NCBI GenBank assembly: GCA_017992075.1
Contig: JAGOPI010000003.1
Coordinates: 1-50,036 of the forward strand
Source: Candidatus Babeliales bacterium
Lineage (GTDB): Bacteria; Babelota; Babeliae; Babelales; Chromulinivoraceae
Direction: 5' to 3'
Length of the DNA: 50,036 nt
Of this stretch, positions 16,505 to 25,946 are shown in pieces. Both the position numbers and the translations under genes were made by a program. Position 1 is the first letter of the stretch, and every line of letters begins with the position of its first letter. The notes beneath the pieces were generated by a model. The model had not been told where the DNA came from, ran no database searches, and worked only from the letters and a program-made list of their open reading frames with translations.

Positions 16505-17809
16505 TTACTTTTTTGTTAAGTGATAAATAATGTGGTTCACTGATTTTTCACGTAAACAAAAATTATGCAAACTTTCATGTTCAACAGGAAACTCTTGACC
16601 ATTCAGCTGACTTTTGATGAATGGAAAATATAAAAAATCTTTCAATCGTGGTCGTTGTGTCAGTTGCAAGACTGTTTTAATGTCGTTGTGATTCACCGTG
16701 ATGTTATCTTGATACCCAATAAATTCTGCAATAACTCCGTCAAGAAGTTGTCGTTTTGCCATGTTGGTTACGTGAGTGTCAAATTGAGGATCCATTTTAT
16801 AAACCATAAAGTCTGGTTTAAATTGTAAATCACCAATAATTTGTCGTTTTTGTGTTAAAATTGATTCTTCAGGAAGTACAATTTGATTTTTTTTAATGAT
16901 GATGCCTAATGCTTCATGTGCGATTGATCTTCGTTGTGAAATATCGTTACTAAATGAAAAGACTTCAGTCATTTTTGTGAGTAAATCTTTGTGTGTTTTA
17001 ATTTTAAAATAGTTTTTAAACAAATCAAAAGAAAATGAATGATAAGGTACAATGTCTTGAATTTGAATTACGAAGGTATAATTTGAACTAGAGTTTTCAC
17101 AGAAATAGTTTTGAAAGCTTGGAATGTCGGTTACAAATTGTTCACCTAATTTTTTTCCTAAAAAACTATTTTGAAAATCTAAATCAGGTTCTTCATCGCC
17201 AATTCGAAGCCAAACGTTGGCAGTATGTTGTTCAAAAATCGGGTTATTTTTTTGATCAATAACCCATGCTTGAAAGCAAATCCAATCACCAACTTGGATA
17301 CCTTTGTTTGGATCATGAATTTTGCTTGCTTTTTCTTCATCTTGTAAAAAAGATAACACTTGTTTATCAATGTCGCGATATTTTTTGCGTGGAGTTGGTT
17401 TGAATGGTAAATATTTCCAACTTTGCATGTATAGTTCTTTGGGTGTATGGCCTTGAAATGTGTAGATCGTATTTCCATTCATATCGACTTGAATGTCTTT
17501 AAGTTCTGGAGTTCCAACGATGACAATTTTTTGATTGCGAATTTGTTGTAAAAGGGTATTGATACCAAAAAATTTTAGCCCTAAATCTTTGAGATGACTG
17601 ATCATGGGAGTTTTAAAATGTTCTTGAATGTATGCGATTGGAGCAAGTCCTTTTTTAAATCCGATAGGATTCATAGATGACTGTTGACGCTCTGTTGCTA
17701 ATTTAAAAAAAGATTCGGTGATTTTTGCTGGGACTGTAACAGAAAAAAGAAAACTGTTGTTTGATGAAATTGGATCAACCAAACAACAGATTTTATCGTT
17801 TTGTACCAT
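16505..17809 (-). CDS. tig: divergent trigger factor
   Basis: A ribosome-associated chaperone and peptidyl-prolyl isomerase. The 434-residue protein has the N-terminal ribosome-binding signature in diverged form (MNPIGFKKGLAPIAYIQEHF, compare GFRKGKxP), a middle FKBP-like region (GDWICFQAWVIDQKNN and ANVWLRIGDEEP) and a helical C-terminal arm. The start is the ATG at 17809, behind GGAG. The longer open frame running to 17920 only translates tRNA-Leu. The gene follows the tRNA by 18 nt. Overall similarity is low, so the call rests on the N-terminal motif and layout. Confidence 0.7.
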   Translation of the reverse strand: MVQNDKICCLVDPISSNNSFLFSVTVPAKITESFFKLATERQQSSMNPIGFKKGLAPIAYIQEHFKTPMISHLKDLGLKFFGINTLLQQIRNQKIVIVGTPELKDIQVDMNGNTIYTFQGHTPKELYMQSWKYLPFKPTPRKKYRDIDKQVLSFLQDEEKASKIHDPNKGIQVGDWICFQAWVIDQKNNPIFEQHTANVWLRIGDEEPDLDFQNSFLGKKLGEQFVTDIPSFQNYFCENSSSNYTFVIQIQDIVPYHSFSFDLFKNYFKIKTHKDLLTKMTEVFSFSNDISQRRSIAHEALGIIIKKNQIVLPEESILTQKRQIIGDLQFKPDFMVYKMDPQFDTHVTNMAKRQLLDGVIAEFIGYQDNITVNHNDIKTVLQLTQRPRLKDFLYFPFIKSQLNGQEFPVEHESLHNFCLREKSVNHIIYHLTKK

Positions 17810-17827
17810 TAAAACACTCCTTTTTTT

Positions 17828-17914
17828 TGGTACAAGAGGAGGGACTTGAACCCCCACTCCCTCTCGGGAACTGGATCCTAAGTCCAGCGCGTCTACCAGT
17901 TTCGCCACTCTTGC
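17828..17914 (-). tRNA. tRNA-Leu (UAG)
   Basis: An 87-nt class II tRNA: acceptor GCAAGAG pairs with CTCTTGT (one G-T), anticodon stem CTGGA/TCCAG with loop CTTAGGA giving anticodon TAG, a long variable arm (CCCGAGAGGG), T-arm GGGGGTTCAAGTCCCTCC and an encoded CCA end at 17828-17830. It lies between frr and tig on their strand. Confidence 0.97.
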
Positions 17915-17979
17915 ACTCAATTAACTTAGGATAATTGTTCAAAATTATATCAGATGACTATAATTTTGCAATAAAGCTT

Positions 17980-18567
17980 TTATACAGCTTTAAGCTCAGT
18001 TTTCTTTTTTTCGCCTGCCGCATCAATTTTAGCAACATATTTGTCAGTTAAATCTTGCAAAGTTTTGCCAAGGCGTTTTTCAAAATCTTCAGATATTTTT
18101 TTGCTTTTTTGGCTATCTTTGATCATGTTTTGTACATCTTTACGAATGTTTCTGATATCGATTTTGCTGGTTTCAACTTTTTGACCAACAAGTTTTGTTA
18201 ATTCATCACGACGATTTGTTGTCATACGAGGAATTTCCATACGAATGATATCGCCATCAATGATTGGAGTCATGCCTAGGTGTGATGTAATTATTGCGCG
18301 TTCAATGTCGCCTAAGAGTCCTTTGTCCCATGGTTGTACTGTAAGCATGTTAACGTCAGGTGCCGCAAGTGATGCGATTTCTTTGAGTCGCATGTGACTT
18401 CCACCGTAACATTCAACTTTTACTTCTTCAATCATGCTAACTTGAGCTCTACCGGTACGAACACTTGCGAGTTCTTTTTCAAAATGAGCTAAGGATTTAT
18501 CCATCTCTGCAGTAACTGTTTTTTCAAAACCTTTTAAGTTACCTTCTTCAATAATAAATGGCGTCAT
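17980..18567 (-). CDS. frr: ribosome recycling factor
   Basis: Splits post-termination ribosomes together with EF-G. The 195-residue protein carries the family signatures HFEKELASVRTGRAQVSMIE, SLAAPDVNMLTVQPWDKGLL and the C-terminal helical bundle (RNIRKDVQNMIKDSQ, then DLTDKYVAKIDAAGEKK). It has an N-terminal extension of about ten residues compared with the usual 185. It starts 12 bp after the tsf stop with AGGAGATT upstream, so tsf and frr form an operon. pyrH, often between them, is missing. Confidence 0.95.
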   Translation of the reverse strand: MTPFIIEEGNLKGFEKTVTAEMDKSLAHFEKELASVRTGRAQVSMIEEVKVECYGGSHMRLKEIASLAAPDVNMLTVQPWDKGLLGDIERAIITSHLGMTPIIDGDIIRMEIPRMTTNRRDELTKLVGQKVETSKIDIRNIRKDVQNMIKDSQKSKKISEDFEKRLGKTLQDLTDKYVAKIDAAGEKKKTELKAV

Positions 18568-18579
18568 GATTTAAATCTC

Positions 18580-19176
18580 CTATCCGCCGATTTCAAATCG
18601 AGCGAAACGTTTAATTTTAATATTTTCACCAGTTTTTGCTGAAACTTCTTTGATGATATCTTCAACTGTTTTTTTATCGTCTTTTACAAATGGCTGTTTT
18701 AAAAGTGATACATCACTTGCGATTTTTGCCATTTTACCTTCAATGATTTTTTCAATCATGTTTGCAGGTTTACCTTGAGATTTTAACTGTTCTATAGCAA
18801 TTTCTTTTTCTTTTGCCAGGTACGCTGCATCAACTTGATCAGGTGATACATAAACAGGTTTGTTTGCTGCAATGTGCATTGCAATATCTTTTGCAAAAGC
18901 TTTTAAGTCTGCTGTGCGAGCAACAAAATCTGTTTCACAGTTTACTTCAACTAAAACACCTGTTTGATCACCAGGATGAATGTAGGTAACAACGATTCCT
19001 TGAGTTGTTTCACGATCAGCACGTTTATCTGCAAGAGCCGCGCCACGTTTGCGTAAAAGATCGATTGCTTTTTCAATGTCGCCTTGTGCTTCTTCGAGTG
19101 CTTTTTTGCAATCCAGCATTCCAAGGCCAGTAATTGTTCTTAATTTTTGTATAGAATCTAAAGATACTTTTGACAT
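18580..19176 (-). CDS. tsf: elongation factor Ts
   Basis: The nucleotide exchange factor for EF-Tu. At 198 residues it is a short, Thermus-like form: an N-terminal UBA-type domain (KLRTITGLGMLDCKKALEEA) and a core with VEVNCETDFVART, followed by a short C-terminus. The start is the ATG at 19176 with AGGAATC upstream; the longer open frame to 19233 has no such support. rpsB, the common upstream partner, is not here. Confidence 0.95.
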   Translation of the reverse strand: MSKVSLDSIQKLRTITGLGMLDCKKALEEAQGDIEKAIDLLRKRGAALADKRADRETTQGIVVTYIHPGDQTGVLVEVNCETDFVARTADLKAFAKDIAMHIAANKPVYVSPDQVDAAYLAKEKEIAIEQLKSQGKPANMIEKIIEGKMAKIASDVSLLKQPFVKDDKKTVEDIIKEVSAKTGENIKIKRFARFEIGG

Positions 19177-19291
19177 GTTAATGATTCCTATGATTTGTTG
19201 GCAACGATAGAACAGTAACCTACGAAGGTTCACGTTCTTTATAGTGTGCCAGAAAATAGAATTTTGGCAAAATTTCTATTTTTACAAAACT

Positions 19292-19993
19292 TTAAGCTTC
19301 GCTGTGAAATTCGTTATTTTCTGTTTGCAATTCATCTTTTTGAGTTAATAATGTTTTTGTGTGACGCTGCATTTCATGGTTCCAGATTATTTCAGCCATA
19401 TGATCTGCAGGAGTTGGTTCATGTAATTTTTGTAAAGCAGTTCGTTTTTCTTGTGCTTTTAGGGATTCATTTTTTGCTGATTCTTTACGTTTTTTCCAAG
19501 CTTCTTCTAATTTTTTACGTGTTCGATTTGCGCCTTTAATTTTTTGAGGTGGTCGAATATTGTTTGATTTGTAATTTTTTGAGTGATGAAATGTTAATTT
19601 TTTAGAAAGAAAATGATGCTGAGCAAATTTTTTATTTTCAGAATCAATTTTTTCAATTAATCCTGTCTTGGTAAAATAAACATCGATATGAAAGTTTTGA
19701 AAGGTTTTTATAATTTTTTTTTTAAAAATATTTTGAGTCTCTACCGATGATTGTTGCACAGAAAGTTCCATAATTTCAAGAAGTGTGCGCACATCTGGAT
19801 TTAAAATCCATACGGTTTGTACCATAACATAATTTTTTGCTAATTCATCATGCAAATAGGCAAGTTGAAAGTTTTGTAGTTCTGAAAGTTGCACTGTTGT
19901 TTGATGATTTAAATCATTCCAAAAATTAAAAATTTCTGAATGTGTAATGTTGTACAAAAAAAATATAGTTAATATGCTAAACAATCGCTTCAT
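19292..19993 (-). CDS. exported protein, unknown
   Basis: A 233-residue protein with signal peptide MKRLFSILTIFFLYNITHS. The N-terminal half (about 30-120) is helical with hydrophobic patches. The C-terminal half is very basic (KIKGANRTRKKLEEAWKKRK) and then turns acidic. GGATTTGAA precedes the ATG. No domain was recognised. It lies between argS and tsf on the same strand, separated from argS by a palindromic repeat. Confidence 0.65.
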   Translation of the reverse strand: MKRLFSILTIFFLYNITHSEIFNFWNDLNHQTTVQLSELQNFQLAYLHDELAKNYVMVQTVWILNPDVRTLLEIMELSVQQSSVETQNIFKKKIIKTFQNFHIDVYFTKTGLIEKIDSENKKFAQHHFLSKKLTFHHSKNYKSNNIRPPQKIKGANRTRKKLEEAWKKRKESAKNESLKAQEKRTALQKLHEPTPADHMAEIIWNHEMQRHTKTLLTQKDELQTENNEFHSEA

Positions 19994-20012
19994 TTCAAAT
20001 CCTTTTTTTTAT

Positions 20013-20107
20013 GTCATTCCTGGCTTTGAACAGGAATTGAATCCGATGTAATTTTTTTATGAATTATGAGTTAATGACTTGGACCCCCGTTCAAAGCCGG
20101 AGGTGAT
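20013..20107. repeat. paired palindromic repeat
   Basis: 20013-20044 (GTCATTCCTGGCTTTGAACA then GGAATTGAATCC) and 20081-20107 (GGACCCCCGTTCAAAGCCGG then AGGTGAT) are inverted copies of the same palindrome family. They are separated by 36 bp and sit between argS and the exported gene ending at 19292. Confidence 0.6.
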
Positions 20108-20143
20108 AATGTAAATATATTTAAGACAAAATTAAACGGATTG

Positions 20144-21787
20144 TCACATTTTTTGCATTGGGGTGATACCCATTAAAAAAAGTGAAGTTTTTAATGCTTC
20201 TTGTACAAGATTTACCAAATATAATCTTTGAGCTGTTTGTTCTGGATTTTTTTCATCAATTACGCGTTGTAAATTGTAATATTGATGAAATAGTGTTGCG
20301 AATTCATATGTAAAATATGCTAACACATGAATTTGATGATTTTTACCAATGTTTGCAATCAAATTTTTAAGTGCGCAGATTTTTTTTAATATTATTTTTT
20401 CAGTATCATTGAAATGGTTTGTTATCGTTGGTGCAGCAAAAAAACCTTGCTCGCTTGCATTGCGTTGAATGCTGACCGTTCGCACAAATGCATACTGAAT
20501 ATAATAAATTGGATTTTCATTGCTTTGTGACAATGCTAAATTTACATCAAATTGAAGTTCTGCATCTGCTTTGCGATTTAAGAAAAAATATCTCGCAACA
20601 TTTTTTCCAACTTCTTCAACTACTTCTTCGAGGGTTACCATGTTGCCAGATCGTTTTGACATTTTGACTGATTGTCCATCTTTCATGATGTGCACGAGTT
20701 GATATAAAATGACGTTTAAATTTTTTGGATCATAATTAAGTGCTTGCATGATAGCTTCAAGTCGTATTTTATAGCTGTGATGATCATGGCCTAAAACCAT
20801 GACTATTTTTGTAAAACCACGTTCAATTTTATCAATTAAATAGGAAATATCTGCTGCGACATAGGTTAGTTCACCATTTGCTTTTTTGAGTACACGATCT
20901 TTGTCATCACCAAATGTAGTTGATCGGAACCAAAGAGCTCCTTCATCTTCAAAGGTATGACCGGATTGTATAAGTTTTTCAATTGCTGCAGCCACTTTAC
21001 CATGATCATGTAAAGTTTTTTCAGAGAACCAAATGTCAAACAATATGCCATAGTTTTGCAAAGTTGTTTGCAATTGTTCAAGCATGTGATTTTTTGCATA
21101 TGATTGGAAAAAATTGTCAGGTTCTTGTTGTAAATTTTGACCAAATTGTGTAACGCATGTTTTTGCAAGATCAATTAAATAAGGTCCATGATATGCGTCT
21201 TCTGGAAGTTCTTGATAAAGACCTAGCTCTTGCATGCAACGAATTTTAAATGAATTTTGAAGTTTGATCATTTGTGCGCCAGCATCATTGATGTAAAATT
21301 CTTTTGTTACATCATTGCCTAAAAATGTTAAAATATTTGCTAAAACGTCGCCTAAAATTCCATTTCTGCCATGACCTACATGCATTGGACCTGTCGGATT
21401 TGCACTTACAAATTCAACATTGATTTTTTGTTTAAGTATTGTGTTGGGTTTGAAAAAATCGCTTTTTTGTTCATGTATCTGTGTTGCAATTTGTGTGTAC
21501 CATGATGGTGCTAAAAAAAAATTTAAAAATCCTGGACCTGCAATTTCGATGTGATCAACAAGTGGGTGTGAAAATTTAGTTACGATTTCTTGTGCGAAAG
21601 CTCGAGAATTTTTTTTCATTTTTGGAGCACAAATCATTGCTACGTTTGCATTGATGTCACCAAAATTTTGTTTTGTTGGATCAGTGTTAAGTTCAAATTG
21701 TGATTCGTTGATAATTTCTAGAGGAATTCGAAATTCTTGTATTAAATAGGTTGTAAAACTTTGTTGAATTTGTTCAAAAACGTTCAT
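20144..21787 (-). CDS. argS: arginyl-tRNA synthetase
   Basis: Class I synthetase for Arg-tRNA, 547 residues. It has the N-terminal additional domain, the HIGH-type motif in NPTGPMHVGHGRNGILGDV, the ArgRS-typical VLGHDHHSYKIRLEAIMQAL, the KMSKS-type motif SVKMSKRSGNMVTLEE and a C-terminal DALR anticodon-binding domain (YYIQYAFVRTVSIQR onward). Length is normal. AAGGATTTAATC precedes the start. Confidence 0.95.
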   Translation of the reverse strand: MNVFEQIQQSFTTYLIQEFRIPLEIINESQFELNTDPTKQNFGDINANVAMICAPKMKKNSRAFAQEIVTKFSHPLVDHIEIAGPGFLNFFLAPSWYTQIATQIHEQKSDFFKPNTILKQKINVEFVSANPTGPMHVGHGRNGILGDVLANILTFLGNDVTKEFYINDAGAQMIKLQNSFKIRCMQELGLYQELPEDAYHGPYLIDLAKTCVTQFGQNLQQEPDNFFQSYAKNHMLEQLQTTLQNYGILFDIWFSEKTLHDHGKVAAAIEKLIQSGHTFEDEGALWFRSTTFGDDKDRVLKKANGELTYVAADISYLIDKIERGFTKIVMVLGHDHHSYKIRLEAIMQALNYDPKNLNVILYQLVHIMKDGQSVKMSKRSGNMVTLEEVVEEVGKNVARYFFLNRKADAELQFDVNLALSQSNENPIYYIQYAFVRTVSIQRNASEQGFFAAPTITNHFNDTEKIILKKICALKNLIANIGKNHQIHVLAYFTYEFATLFHQYYNLQRVIDEKNPEQTAQRLYLVNLVQEALKTSLFLMGITPMQKM

Positions 21788-21858
21788 AGTAGATTAAATC
21801 CTTATTATTGTATCAATTTTAGCCTATGTTCTTTTTGAAGTTTTGTCATTAGAAACTT

Positions 21859-22770
21859 TTAATTTTGTGGCGATGAACTTCTATTTTCTAAGCGAGAGTA
21901 AACTGATACATAGAGATTTTTTGTATCGTTTTCATAACGTTGTTTGACAAGCTCATACACTCTTAAGGCTTTGCGTAGCACCGCGCTATGTTCATCATTT
22001 TGTGCTTTTATCGTTTCTTTAACTCCCATGTATTTTAAATCTGCAGGTTGTTCTGTTGGTGGTAAGGCTGCTTGTAACATTTCAATTTCAGTAATTGCTT
22101 GCTCCACATCATCTTTAGTAACGGTAACTTTTGTGTCTTGTCGTGCAAGTAAATAACGTAATGCATCTTCTTGGCTGTGAATAATTGCAAAATTTATTGG
22201 ACGTAATCCGTTAATTTCTGCGTTGATATTTACTCCTTGTTCAAGTAATGTTTGCATGCTGGTGATATCGTTGCGTTTTATTGCTTGCATAAATGTATAT
22301 TCGCGAGTATTTAACTGTAGTGCTAAATTTTGAGCAGCGAGCGTAATTGGATCTTTTCCGCGAGTGATTAATGTGTGAGATGATGCTTTTTCATTTTCAA
22401 AATAATTTTTTAAAAAATTGATGCATATTTTAACATCTTCTTTTTTTTGTTCATTTGTTTCAAGTTCTTGCATGAACATTGCTTGTTGTAAATCATGAAC
22501 TGATGGTATAAAATTTTGTTTTAACAGTTCTGTGCAACATGCAAAATTGCTATGTTGAATGGCAAAAGTAATTGGAGTTATTCCGTTGGGAAGTTGAATG
22601 TTGCGATCGAGTAAGGGTAGCTTTTCTGAAAAAGTTGCTAAACGATCGTATCGAATTGAACTGAAAAATTGTTTTGTTTCCTCTGATATCGCGTTGTTGG
22701 TTATGGGTTGGGGAGTTAGGCCAAAAAAAGTTATTATTGAGAATAAAAGATTTTTTAAATTTAAAATCAT
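21859..22770 (-). CDS. exported ankyrin-repeat protein
   Basis: A 303-residue protein with a hydrophobic N-terminus (LKNLLFSIITFFGLTPQPI) and two separated ankyrin zones. One is at about 55-90 (LPNGITPITFAIQHSNFACC), the other at about 165-210 (IKRNDITSMQTLLEQGVNIN with GLRPINFAIIHSQEDAL). A charged helical linker lies between them and a further helical tail follows. GGAGTATTTGTC precedes the ATG. It is divergent from mnmA. Confidence 0.75.
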   Translation of the reverse strand: MILNLKNLLFSIITFFGLTPQPITNNAISEETKQFFSSIRYDRLATFSEKLPLLDRNIQLPNGITPITFAIQHSNFACCTELLKQNFIPSVHDLQQAMFMQELETNEQKKEDVKICINFLKNYFENEKASSHTLITRGKDPITLAAQNLALQLNTREYTFMQAIKRNDITSMQTLLEQGVNINAEINGLRPINFAIIHSQEDALRYLLARQDTKVTVTKDDVEQAITEIEMLQAALPPTEQPADLKYMGVKETIKAQNDEHSAVLRKALRVYELVKQRYENDTKNLYVSVYSRLENRSSSPQN

Positions 22771-22855
22771 GACAAATACTCCTTATTTTTTGAAAAGTGT
22801 ACTTGTTTTCATTTCTATATTTCAATGATTTATATTTTTTGATACATTTAAATCT

Positions 22856-23932
22856 ATGAATATCTTTAAAAAAAAAATAGCAGTTTTAGTTTCTGGTGGC
22901 GTTGATAGTTCAGTTGCTTTAGCACTTTTAAAAGAGCAAGGACATGACGTTACCGCTTTTTATTTAAAAATTTGGCTTGAAGACGAATTGTCATATTTGG
23001 GCTCTTGTCCATGGCAAGATGATTTAGAGTTTGTTCAAGCTGTATGTACTCAACTGAATGTACCGCTTAAAATTATTTCAATGCAGCAAGTTTATCATGA
23101 TAAAGTTGTGTCTTATATGCTTAAAGACATTGAGCAAGGGCGCACTCCAAATCCAGACATGCTGTGCAATCAACAAGTAAAATTTGGTGCGTTTTATGAT
23201 GCGATTGATTCATCCTTTGATTATGTTGCAACAGGGCACTATGCACAAGTTGAGCATCATTCTGAAGTTTCAATTTTAAAAAAAGGTAAAGACCTGATCA
23301 AAGATCAAACCTATTTTTTAGCTTATCTTTCTCAAGCTCAACTCAAAAAAGCTTTGTTTCCCATTGGTGGTTTTGAAAAATGGGAAGTTCGAAAGCTGGC
23401 AGAACATTATCAGTTACCTACGGCTACACGAAAAGACTCACAAGGAATCTGTTTTTTAGGCAAATTTAATTTTGCAGATTTTTTAAAAGCACATTTGGGT
23501 GTTAAGCAGGGTGAAATTGTTGAATTTGAAACGAGAAAATTATTGGGTGTTCATGATGGCTATTGGTTTTATACGATTGGCCAGCGGCAAGGTTTGGGCC
23601 TTTCTAGTGGTCCTTGGTACGTAGTATCGAAAGATGTGGAAAAAAATATTATTTTTGTTTCAAAAGCATACGATGCAATCAGTGAACATAAACATGGTAT
23701 GGTTGTCGTTAATTTTAATTGGAATCAAGGTTTTGTGTCTGAAAAATCAGAATTAGATGTTCGTTTTCGTCATGGACCGATAGTGTATCCATGCACTGTA
23801 AGCATTGATCAAAAAAACATAACCATTATTCTCAAGCATGATAGTCGCCAAGGAATTGCTGCGGGACAGTTTGCAGTGTTGTATGATGGTGATATTTGTT
23901 TGGGTGGTGGAATAATTCAAAAAGCTTTATAG
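22856..23932 (+). CDS. mnmA: tRNA 2-thiouridine synthase MnmA
   Basis: Thiolates U34 of Lys, Glu and Gln tRNAs. The 358-residue protein has the PP-loop VSGGVDSSVALALLKEQG at about 12-29, the first catalytic Cys in NPDMLCNQQVKFG, the second in DSQGICFLGKFNF, and the conserved YFLAYLSQ and YTIGQRQGLGLSSGPWYV blocks. Length is normal. No clear ribosome binding site precedes the ATG, unusual for this window. An exported ankyrin gene starts 7 bp downstream. Confidence 0.95.
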   Translation: MNIFKKKIAVLVSGGVDSSVALALLKEQGHDVTAFYLKIWLEDELSYLGSCPWQDDLEFVQAVCTQLNVPLKIISMQQVYHDKVVSYMLKDIEQGRTPNPDMLCNQQVKFGAFYDAIDSSFDYVATGHYAQVEHHSEVSILKKGKDLIKDQTYFLAYLSQAQLKKALFPIGGFEKWEVRKLAEHYQLPTATRKDSQGICFLGKFNFADFLKAHLGVKQGEIVEFETRKLLGVHDGYWFYTIGQRQGLGLSSGPWYVVSKDVEKNIIFVSKAYDAISEHKHGMVVVNFNWNQGFVSEKSELDVRFRHGPIVYPCTVSIDQKNITIILKHDSRQGIAAGQFAVLYDGDICLGGGIIQKAL

Positions 23933-23939
23933 AAAGTCT

Positions 23940-24638
23940 ATGAAAATGAAAAAAATAATTTTTCTTTTGTTAATCGTTAGTGTTCGTTTTGCTGAATCTT
24001 CAAATATTTTTGCTATCATAGTACCTCCAGTTAAGAAACAAAGGGTAAAGAAAATTCAGCGAGTATCAAAACGACCACGATTATCAAATAAACAGCTTGC
24101 TCAAGAATATTTAAATCAAAAAGAATCAAGAAATTTGACAGATGAAGGTTTTGATATTTTTGAACAAGCGATGTGTGAACATGATTTTGAAACGATGCGA
24201 AATATTATTGCGGCTAGTGATTTGGAATCAGAAAATGAAAATAATTTCACATTGTTAATTATGGCAATTTTTGAGGGTAGCAAAAAAGTTGTTCAAATGT
24301 TGCTTGAAGCTGGAGCTAAAGTTGATCATGAATGGAAAGCTTTAACATCGCCAGAAACAATTTCATTAGTGCAAGTTGCATTAATGAAAGGTCAAAAAAA
24401 TTGTATTGAAGATTTATTGCATGCCGGCGCAAAAATTCCAACAAAACTAACCTATGTACAATATTGTTGGTTACAAGAAATTCAAGATAAAATGAATGCT
24501 GAAAATCATGAAATTCATAATGCATTTAATGTACTTCGAATGCAAAATACTCAAAAAGTACATCCGATGATTCAACAACGAGTTTCGCAAATGTTGATGT
24601 ATCGGCCAAAACGAGATTCAGAGTCTGATTTAGATTGA
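23940..24638 (+). CDS. exported protein with ankyrin-like repeats
   Basis: A 232-residue protein with signal peptide MKMKKIIFLLLIVSVRFAES, then a basic stretch (KKQRVKKIQRVSKRPRL). About two ankyrin-like units follow at 70-145, with NNFTLLIMAIFEGSKKVVQM and LLEAGAKVDHE most recognisable, and DLLHAGAKIPTK from a further half unit. It starts 7 bp after mnmA, suggesting shared transcription, and ends at a perfect terminator hairpin. Confidence 0.7.
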   Translation: MKMKKIIFLLLIVSVRFAESSNIFAIIVPPVKKQRVKKIQRVSKRPRLSNKQLAQEYLNQKESRNLTDEGFDIFEQAMCEHDFETMRNIIAASDLESENENNFTLLIMAIFEGSKKVVQMLLEAGAKVDHEWKALTSPETISLVQVALMKGQKNCIEDLLHAGAKIPTKLTYVQYCWLQEIQDKMNAENHEIHNAFNVLRMQNTQKVHPMIQQRVSQMLMYRPKRDSESDLD

Positions 24639-24644
24639 AAAATA

Positions 24645-24670
24645 AAAGGCAGCTTTTGATAGCTGCCTTT
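24645..24670. terminator. terminator hairpin
   Basis: A perfect 10-bp stem AAAGGCAGCT/AGCTGCCTTT with a 6-nt loop separates the convergent genes ending at 24638 and 24713. The following T-run is short. Confidence 0.75.
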
Positions 24671-24712
24671 CTGTTATGTTCAGTTAAAAATTAAAATTAA
24701 TTATTTTCGTTT

Positions 24713-25927
24713 TTATTGTGAAGTAAAACCTTTAAGAAATTCTTCAAAATCATCATCATTTTTCTTTGCATTAACTGATGTTTCTGTTGGTGCTGATTTA
24801 GGTAAAGGTAATTTTTCTCCTGATTTTAATTGTTCGTCTAATTTAGTTTTATACAACTCATCCCATATTCTATATTGGAATGAATCGTTTCCATAAACCT
24901 TTTTAGCTAAAAGTATGATTCTCTCAAATTCAAGTAAAGACAAAGCAATTGTCTTTGCTTTCTTTGCAAGTTCGTTATATTCGCTTTTATCTGCTGTTAA
25001 AGCTGGTTCATTTTCATTGATTGTAACGCGTTCTTGTATTTTTGGTTCTTTTGCTAAATCTAGTTGATCTGTAGATTCCTCAAGTAATTGAGTTTTATTT
25101 CTATCAGAATCGTTTTTGCTAATTTCAACAGTTGAATCTTCAAGCGCATTAATTGAATTAACGAAATTGTTAATTTTTGTAACATGATTTGCAATAATTG
25201 AGTTTTTAGAATCTTCATGCGTGGAGTTTTTAAGCTTCAATTCTTTATCAATTGAAGTTAAAGCCTTTTGTTTAGTCTCTTCGTATGCGTTTTTGAGCAT
25301 TTTAAGTCTAATTATGTTGGCTTTTAAAGTTCTTTCTTTTGTTTCATTAGATATGTTCTTATTTAATTTTTCTTGAGCTGTAGCAATTTTTTTATCAATT
25401 TTTTTAATTTCTTCTTTTGTATGTTCAATTTCTGCAAATGTTTCTTTTTTATCGTGAGATTCGTATGCATTTAAATCATTGGTATATTTTTTATGATCTC
25501 TTGCTAATTCTTTCTGCACGGCATCCTTGCGATTTTTTGACCATTCATTTATTAAATCTTGTTGATCTTTTGTGCTTAAAGTTTTCCACATATTTTTTGT
25601 TCCTTCTGTAGGAAGGATACCTTCTTGACTTGAGGAATCATTTTTTGCATTTGCTGTAAACATTTTGCTTAATGTTCGTTTGTTTGACCAGTTGCTTACT
25701 TTATCAAATTGCTTGGTTAACCAGTTGGGTTTAACTGTTAAAGGTGTTTCTTCTGTTTTTTTTAGACCAACTGCTTGGTGGTTGTGTAAATTCTTTTCAA
25801 GTTCTTCATTATCATCTGCATAAAATGATGTTTCAGGATTATATTCTTGTTCTTCATCCTCAATTGAAAAACATTGAGTTGTCATCATTAAAAATGTTAA
25901 GGTCCATAAATTTTTAAAATTTTTCAT
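24713..25927 (-). CDS. exported coiled-coil protein, unknown
   Basis: A 404-residue protein starting MKNFKNLWTLTFLMMTTQCF, a signal peptide. The rest is charged (Lys/Glu/Asp/Asn-rich). Long helical coil-forming segments occur at about 150-235, and a more ordered C-terminal part with KAKTIALSLLEFERIILLAK lies before an acidic end. AAGGAAAACC precedes the ATG. It is the last gene of a three-gene minus-strand cluster, 19 bp behind the J-domain gene. Its N-terminus resembles that of the cluster's first gene (signal peptide followed by an EDEE stretch). No family was recognised. Confidence 0.68.
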   Translation of the reverse strand: MKNFKNLWTLTFLMMTTQCFSIEDEEQEYNPETSFYADDNEELEKNLHNHQAVGLKKTEETPLTVKPNWLTKQFDKVSNWSNKRTLSKMFTANAKNDSSSQEGILPTEGTKNMWKTLSTKDQQDLINEWSKNRKDAVQKELARDHKKYTNDLNAYESHDKKETFAEIEHTKEEIKKIDKKIATAQEKLNKNISNETKERTLKANIIRLKMLKNAYEETKQKALTSIDKELKLKNSTHEDSKNSIIANHVTKINNFVNSINALEDSTVEISKNDSDRNKTQLLEESTDQLDLAKEPKIQERVTINENEPALTADKSEYNELAKKAKTIALSLLEFERIILLAKKVYGNDSFQYRIWDELYKTKLDEQLKSGEKLPLPKSAPTETSVNAKKNDDDFEEFLKGFTSQ

Positions 25928-25946
25928 ATGGTTTTCCTTTTATAGT

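Noticed and set aside
17810-17920. N-terminal extension of the trigger factor frame (SARVAKLVDALDLGSSS)
   Set aside because: It is the translation of tRNA-Leu; the real start at 17809 has its own GGAG site.
19246-19539. 97-codon plus-strand frame
   Set aside because: Opposite-strand shadow of the exported gene 19292-19993, which has a signal peptide and ribosome binding site.
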